Of a DNA stretch of 64,000 nucleotides, positions 59,361 to 64,000 are shown in pieces. The DNA is from Steromphala cineraria (Eukaryota > Mollusca > Gastropoda > Trochida > Trochidae): assembly GCA_916613615.1 (NCBI GenBank), contig OU744737.1, positions 186,001-250,000 on the forward strand, given 5' to 3'. The notes under the pieces were generated by a model that did not search any database, was not told where the DNA came from, and saw nothing but the letters and a program-made list of their open reading frames with translations. Numbering within the stretch: position 1 is the first letter of the stretch; every line of letters starts with the position of its first letter. The position numbers were made by a program, and so were the translations under genes.

Positions 59361-62006
59361 GGTAGTTTTGTGATGTTGAGATTTATGCAGGGAGTCGGTA
59401 GTTGTTAGAGGTTGAGATTGATGCAGGGGGTCGGTAGTTGTTAGAGGTTGAGATTGATGCAAGGTGTCGGTAGTTGTGTGAGGTTGAGATTGATGCAAGG
59501 GGTCGGTAGTTGTTATAGGTTGAGATTGATGCAAGGTGTGGGTAGTTGTTAGAGGTTGAGATTGATGCAGGGGGTCGGTAGTTGTAAGAGGTTGAGATTG
59601 ATGCAAGGGGTCGGTAGTTGTGTAAGGTTGAGATTGATGCAGGGAGTCGGTAGTTGTGTAAGGTTGAGATTGATGCAAGGGGTCGGTAGTTGTTAGAGGT
59701 TGAGATTGATGCAAGGTGTGGGTAGTTGTTAGAGGTTGAGATTGATGCAGGGGGTCGGTAGTTTTGTGATGTTGAGATTTATGCAGGGAGTCGGTAGTTG
59801 TTAGAGGTTGAGATTGATGCAGGGGGTCGGTAGTTGTTAGAGGTTGAGATTGATGCAAGGTGTCGGTAGTTGTGTGAGGTTGAGATTGATGCAAGGGGTC
59901 GGTAGTTGTTATAGGTTGAGATTGATGCAAGGTGTGGGTAGTTGTTAGAGGTTGAGATTGATGCAAGGGGTCGGTAGTTGTGTGAGGTTGAGATTGATGC
60001 AAGGGGTCGGTAGTTGTTAGAGGTTGAGATTGATGCAGGGGGTCGGTAGTTGTGTGAGGTTGAGATTGATGCAAGGGGTCGGTAGTTGTAAGAGGTTGAG
60101 ATTGATGCAAGGGATCGGTAGTTGTGTAAGGTTGAGATTGATGCAGGGAGTCGGTAGTTGTTAGAGGTTGAGATTGATGCAGGGTGTCGGTAGTTGTGTG
60201 AGGTTGAGATTGATGCAGGGAGTCGGTAGTTGTGTAAGGTTGAGATTGATGCAAGGGGTCGGTAGTTGTTAGAGGTTGAGATTGATGCAAGGTGTGGGTA
60301 GTTGTTAGAGGTTGAGATTGATGCAGGGGGTCGGTAGTTTTGTGATGTTGAGATTTATGCAGGGAGTCGGTAGTTGTTAGAGGTTGAGATTGATGCAGGG
60401 GGTCGGTAGTTGTTAGAGGTTGAGATTGATGCAAGGTGTCGGTAGTTGTGTGAGGTTGAGATTGATGCAAGGGGTCTGTAGTTGTTATAGGTTGAGATTG
60501 ATGCAAGGTGTGGGTAGTTGTTAGAGGTTGAGATTGATGCAGGGGGTCGGTAGTTGTAAGAGGTTGAGATTGATGCAAGGGGTCGGTAGTTGTGTAAGGT
60601 TGAGATTGATGCAGGGAGTCGGTAGTTGTGTAAGGTTGAGATTGATGCAAGGGGTCGGTAGTTGTTAGAGGTTGAGATTGATGCAAGGTGTGGGTAGTTG
60701 TTAGAGGTTGAGATTTATGCAGGGAGTCGGTAGTTGTTAGAGGTTGAGATTGATGCAGGGGGTCGGTAGTTGTTAGAGGTTGAGATTGATGCAAGGTGTC
60801 GGTAGTTGTGTGAGGTTGAGATTGATGCAAGGGGTCGGTAGTTGTTATAGGTTGAGATTGATGCAAGGTGTGGGTAGTTGTTAGAGGTTGAGATTGATGC
60901 AGGGGGTCGGTAGTTGTAAGAGGTTGAGATTGATGCAAGGGGTCGGTAGTTGTGTAAGGTTGAGATTGATGCAGGGAGTCGGTAGTTGTGTAAGGTTGAG
61001 ATTGATGCAAGGGGTCGGTAGTTGTTAGAGGTTGAGATTGATGCAAGGTGTGGGTAGTTGTTAGAGGTTGAGATTGATGCAGGGGGTCGGTAGTTTTGTG
61101 ATGTTGAGATTTATGCAGGGAGTCGGTAGTTGTTAGAGGTTGAGATTGATGCAGGGGGTCGGTAGTTGTTAGAGGTTGAGATTGATGCAAGGTGTCGGTA
61201 GTTGTGTGAGGTTGAGATTGATGCAAGGGGTCGGTAGTTGTTATAGGTTGAGATTGATGCAAGGTGTGGGTAGTTGTTAGAGGTTGAGATTGATGCAGGG
61301 GGTCGGTAGTTGTAAGAGGTTGAGATTGATGCAAGGGGTCGGTAGTTGTGTAAGGTTGAGATTGATGCAGGGAGTCGGTAGTTGTGTTAGGTTGAGATTG
61401 ATGCAAGGGGTCGGTAGTTGTTAGAGGTTGAGATTGATGCAAGGTGTGGGTAGTTGTTAGAGGTTGAGATTGATGCAGGGGGTCGGTAGTTTTGTGATGT
61501 TGAGATTTATGCAGGGAGTCGGTAGTTGTTAGAGGTTGAGATTGATGCAGGGGGTCGGTAGTTGTTAGAGGTTGAGATTGATGCAAGGTGTCGGTAGTTG
61601 TGTGAGGTTGAGATTGATGCAAGGGGTCGGTAGTTGTTATAGGTTGATATTGATGCAAGGTGTGGGTAGTTGTTAGAGGTTGAGATTGATGCAAGGGGTC
61701 GGTAGTTGTGTGAGATTGAGATTGATGCAAGGGGTCGGTAGTTGTTAGAGGTTGAGATTGATGCAGGGGGTCGGTAGTTGTTAGAGGTTGAGATTGATGC
61801 AGGGGGTCGGTAGTTGTGTGAGGTTGAGATTGATGCAAGGGGTCGGTAGTTGTTAGAGGTAGAGATTGATGCAAGGGGTCGGTAGTTGTTAGAGGTTGAG
61901 ATTGATGCAAGGGGTCGGTAGTTGTTAGAGGTTGAGATTGATGCAAGGTGTGGGTAGTTGTTAGAGGTTGAGATTGATGCAGGGGGTCGGTAGTTTTGTG
62001 ATGTTG
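59361..62006 (+). repeat. 396-bp (11-unit) higher-order repeat
   Basis: The marker GAGATTTATGC and its neighbouring TTTTGTGATG recur with a basic 396 bp step (59361 to 59757, 60711 to 61107, 61107 to 61503 measured on the same base). Other steps are 576, 360 and 504 bp, that is 16, 10 and 14 units. Within a copy the order includes TGTGTGAGG, TTATAGG, AGGTGTGGG, TGTAAGAGG, two TGTGTAAGG units and TTTTGTGATG. The 360 bp copy lacks the TTTTGTGATG unit itself near 60700. Gains and losses are always whole units, and no one-base indel was seen. Confidence 0.9.
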
Positions 62007-63190
62007 AGATTTATGCAGGGAGTCGGTAGTTGTTAGAGATTGAGATTGATGCAGGGGGTCGGTAGTTGTTAGAGGTTGAGATTGATGCAAGGGGTCGGTA
62101 GTTGTTAGAGGTTGAGATTGATGCAAGGAGTCGGTAGTTGTTAGAGGTTGAGATTGATGCAGGGAGTCGGTAGTTGTGTGAGGTTGAGATTGATGCAGGG
62201 AGTCGGTAGTTGTTAGAGGTTGAGATTGATGAAAGGGGTCGGTAGTTGTGTGAGGTTGAGATTGATGCAAGGGGTCGGTAGTTGTGTGAGGTTGAGATTG
62301 ATGCAAGGGGTCGGTAGTTGTTAGAGGTTGAGATTGATGCAAGGTGTCGGTAGTTGTGTGAGGTTGAGATTGATGCAGGGGGTCGGTAGTTGTTAGATGT
62401 TGAGATTGATGCAGGGGGTCGGTAGTTGTGTGAGGTTGAGATTGATGCAAGGGGTCGGTAGTTGTAAGAGGTTGAGATTGATGCAGGGAGTCGGTAGTTG
62501 TGAGAGGTTGAGATTGATGCAAGGGGTCGGTAGTTGTTAGAGGTTGAGATTGATGCAAGGGGTCGGTAGTTGTTAGAGGTTGAGATTGATGCAGGGAGTC
62601 GGTAGTTGTGTAAGGTTGAGATTGATGCAGGGGGTCGGTAGTTGTTAGAGGTTGAGATTGATGCAAGGGGTCGGTAGTTGTTAGAGGTTGAGATTGATGC
62701 AGGGAGTCGGTAGTTGTGTAAGGTTGAGATTGATGCAGGGGGTCGGTAGTTGTTAGAGGTTGAGATTGATGCAGGGGGTCGGTAGTTGTGTGAGGTTGAG
62801 ATTGATGCAAGGGGTCGGTAGTTGTAAGAGGTTGAGATTGATGCAGGGAGTCGGTAGTTGTGTAAGGTTGAGCTTGATGCAGGGGGTCGGTAGTTGTTAG
62901 AGGTTGAGATTGATGCAGGGAGTCAGTAGTTGTGTGAGGTTGAGATTGATGCAGGGAGTCGGTAGTTGTTAGAGGTTGAGATTTATGCAAGGGGTCGGTA
63001 GTTGTGTGAGGTTGAGATTGATGCAAGGGGTCGGTAGTTGTGTGAGGTTGAGATTGATGCAAGGTGTCGGTAGTTGTTAGAGGTTGAGATTGATGCAGGG
63101 GGTCGGTAGTTGTTAGAGGTTGAGATTGATGCAGGGGGTCGGTAGTTGTGTGAGGTTGAGATTGATGCAAGGGGTCGGTAGTTGTTAGAG
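62007..63190 (+). repeat. Satellite rich in GGGTCGG units
   Basis: About 33 units with frequent TGTGTGAGG, TGTAAGAGG and TGTGTAAGG endings. A short repeat of about 108 bp (TGTGTAAGG, then GGGGGTCGG, then another TTAGAGG unit) is visible near 62590-62760. Private variants are GATGAAAGGGG near 62230, TGTGAGAGG near 62490 and TTGAGCTTGATGC near 62870. No gene is present. Confidence 0.8.
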
Positions 63191-63245
63191 GTTAAGTTTG
63201 ATTGATGCAGGGAGTCGGTAGTTGTTAGAGGTTTATAATTGATGC
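63190..63245 (+). repeat. 40-bp and 37-bp irregular units
   Basis: GAGGTTAAGTTTGATTGATG replaces the usual GAGGTTGAGATTGATG, four bases longer, probably a local TTGA duplication with two substitutions. It is followed one unit later by GTTTATAATTGATGC, the same 37 bp variant found near 46300 and 54295. This is the largest single-unit insertion I noticed. Confidence 0.88.
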
Positions 63246-64000
63246 AGGGAGTCGGTAGTTGTGCGAGGTTGAGATTGATGCAAGGGGTCGGTAGTTGTGT
63301 GAGGTTGAGATTGATGCAAGGGGTCGGTAGTTATTAGAGGTTGAGATTGATGCAAGGTGTGGGTAGTTGTTAGAGGTTGAGATTGATGCAGGGAGTGGGT
63401 AGTTGTTAGAGGTTGAGATTGATGCAGGGGGTCGGTAGTTGTTAGAGGTTGAGATTGATGCAAGGGGTCGGTAGTTGTTAGAGGTTGAGATTGATGCAGG
63501 GAGTCGGTGGTTGTTAGAGGTTGAGATTGATGCAGGGAGTCGGTAGTTGTGTGAGGTTGAGATTGATGCAGGGAGTCGGTAGTTGTTAGAGGTTGAGATT
63601 GATGCAAGGGGTCGGTAGTTGTGTGAGGTTGAGATTGATGCAGGGAGTCGGTAGTTGTTAGAGGTTGAGATTGATGCAAGGGGTCGGTAGTTGTTAGAGG
63701 TTGAGATTGATGCAAGGGGTCGGTAGTTGTGTGAGGTTGAGATTGATGCAAGGGGTCGGTAGTTGTTAGAGGTTGAGATTGATGCAGGGTGTGGGTAGTT
63801 GTTAGAGGTTGAGATTGATGCAGGGAGTCGGTGGTTGTTAGAGGTTGAGATTGATGCAGGGAGTCGGTAGTTGTGTGAGGTTGAGATTGATGCAGGGAGT
63901 CGGTAGTTGTTAGAGGTTGAGATTGATGCAGGGGGTCGGTAGTTGTTAGAGGTTGAGATTGATGCAAGGTGTCGGTAGTTGTTTGATGTTGAGATTGATG
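63246..64000 (+). repeat. Right end of the array, continuing past the window
   Basis: About 21 units, mainly GGGAGTCGG and AGGGGTCGG types, with two GTCGGTGGTTG units near 63505 and 63828 that are 324 bp (nine units) apart and flanked by similar units. The array does not end: the last bases, TGATGTTGAGATTGATG, are still inside a unit. Confidence 0.85.

Larger units (their letters stand above)
1..64000. repeat. 36-bp satellite array filling the window
   Basis: The entire window consists of about 1,775 contiguous copies of a 36 bp unit with no spacer or unique sequence. In the G/T-rich reading each unit has a conserved half, GAGGTTGAGATTGATGCA, and a variable half. The variable half starts with AGGTGTGGG, AGGGGTCGG, GGGGGTCGG, GGGAGTCGG, GGGAGTCTG or AGGGGTGGG and ends with TAGTTGTTA, TAGTTGTGT or TTGTTGTTA. 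A typical unit has about 15 G, 1 C, 12 T and 8 A. Most differences between units are single substitutions drawn from this small set, and variants recur in fixed order as higher-order repeats. Known biology: such arrays evolve by unequal exchange, gene conversion and replication slippage, and are typical of eukaryotic heterochromatin. I do not recognise the family and cannot name the host. No transposon end, RNA gene or coding gene was seen. Confidence 0.98.
12828..64000 (+). repeat. Domain C: satellite, G/T-rich strand on top
   Basis: About 1,420 units are in the same orientation as domain A. From left to right the array changes character. The first 16 kb is rich in AGGTGTGGG units and marked by 35 bp units. 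The next 10 kb has no net indel. Beyond about 39.2 kb it becomes richer in GGGTCGG units, has many 35 and 37 bp units, and carries a TTTTGTGATGTTGAGATTTA variant not seen further left. Units with CTGTTGTTGTT persist to about 38.6 kb, reappear only inside the large repeated blocks between 42.4 and 52.2 kb, and were not seen after that. Sub-blocks are listed separately. No gene is present. Confidence 0.97.

Noticed and set aside
1..64000. CRISPR array (36 bp is a common CRISPR repeat length)
   Set aside because: Units are directly adjacent with no spacers, and they vary internally. No cas gene or leader is present.
1..64000. Telomeric repeat, because of TTAG and GGTGTGGG motifs
   Set aside because: No TTAGGG, TTTAGGG or other known telomere unit is tandemly repeated. 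GGTGTGGG resembles part of yeast-type TG-rich telomeres, but the 36 bp context does not fit.
1..64000. CENP-B box inside the unit
   Set aside because: TTCG occurs only in the minority TTCGAGG and GGTTCGG units, and the spaced A and CGGG positions of the CENP-B box are not met. A centromeric role is possible but has no motif support.
1..64000. Intergenic promoter, tRNA or rRNA sequences
   Set aside because: Read on both strands, every stretch inspected fits the unit with small changes. No cloverleaf, rRNA core or unique promoter-like sequence was seen.

Overview
The whole 64 kb window is one satellite/minisatellite array. Nearly every base belongs to a head-to-tail unit of 36 bp, about 1,775 copies in all. 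I found no gene, RNA gene, mobile element, promoter or unique-sequence island. In the G/T-rich reading the unit has a nearly invariant half, GAGGTTGAGATTGATGCA, and a variable half that occurs in a small set of recurring versions (for example AGGTGTGGG, AGGGGTCGG, GGGGGTCGG, GGGAGTCGG or GGGAGTCTG, followed by TAGTTGTTA, TAGTTGTGT or TTGTTGTTA). A consensus unit has about 15 G and 1 C, so the two strands differ strongly in composition. An array of this size, with nested higher-order repeats, fits eukaryotic heterochromatin (pericentromeric, subtelomeric or interstitial) read from a long-read assembly. Nothing here identifies the species.

Layout. Domain A (1-5182) has the G/T-rich strand on top. 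Domain B (about 5190-12827) is the same satellite in the opposite orientation. Domain C (12828-64000) returns to the first orientation. The two switch points are abrupt and lie at 5183-5189 (a 7-base filler) and 12827/12828 (a blunt join with a short hairpin). A segment of about 1.3 kb inside B (about 7940-9260) is nearly a perfect reverse complement of 14036-15356 in C, so B descends from the same higher-order family as its right-hand neighbour.

Within C the texture changes from left to right. At 12.8-29.3 kb the array is marked by 13 one-base-short (35 bp) units; seven more occur in B. At 29.3-39.2 kb there are about 275 units with no net indel and a 1,008 bp higher-order repeat near 35.5-38.4 kb. 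After 39.2 kb, 35 and 37 bp units, a TTTTGTGATG variant and new higher-order repeats appear: 144 bp near 40 kb, 1,763 bp at 41.9-45.5 kb, three copies of about 2.05-2.09 kb at 47.4-53.6 kb, a second copy of the 46.2-47.4 kb segment 7,995 bp downstream, a 505 bp segment repeated at 865 bp, and a 396 bp (11-unit) repeat at 59.3-62.0 kb.

Long open frames on the C-rich strand (12-residue period SQPLTTTHTLHQ, or STSNNYPHLASI in another frame) follow from a stop-free unit whose length is a multiple of three. They essentially lack ATG, reverse at the switch points and are broken by 35/37 bp units, so I annotate none of them as a gene. The main interest is structural: an inverted domain inside a strongly strand-asymmetric satellite, and a readable record of duplication, unequal exchange and template switching.
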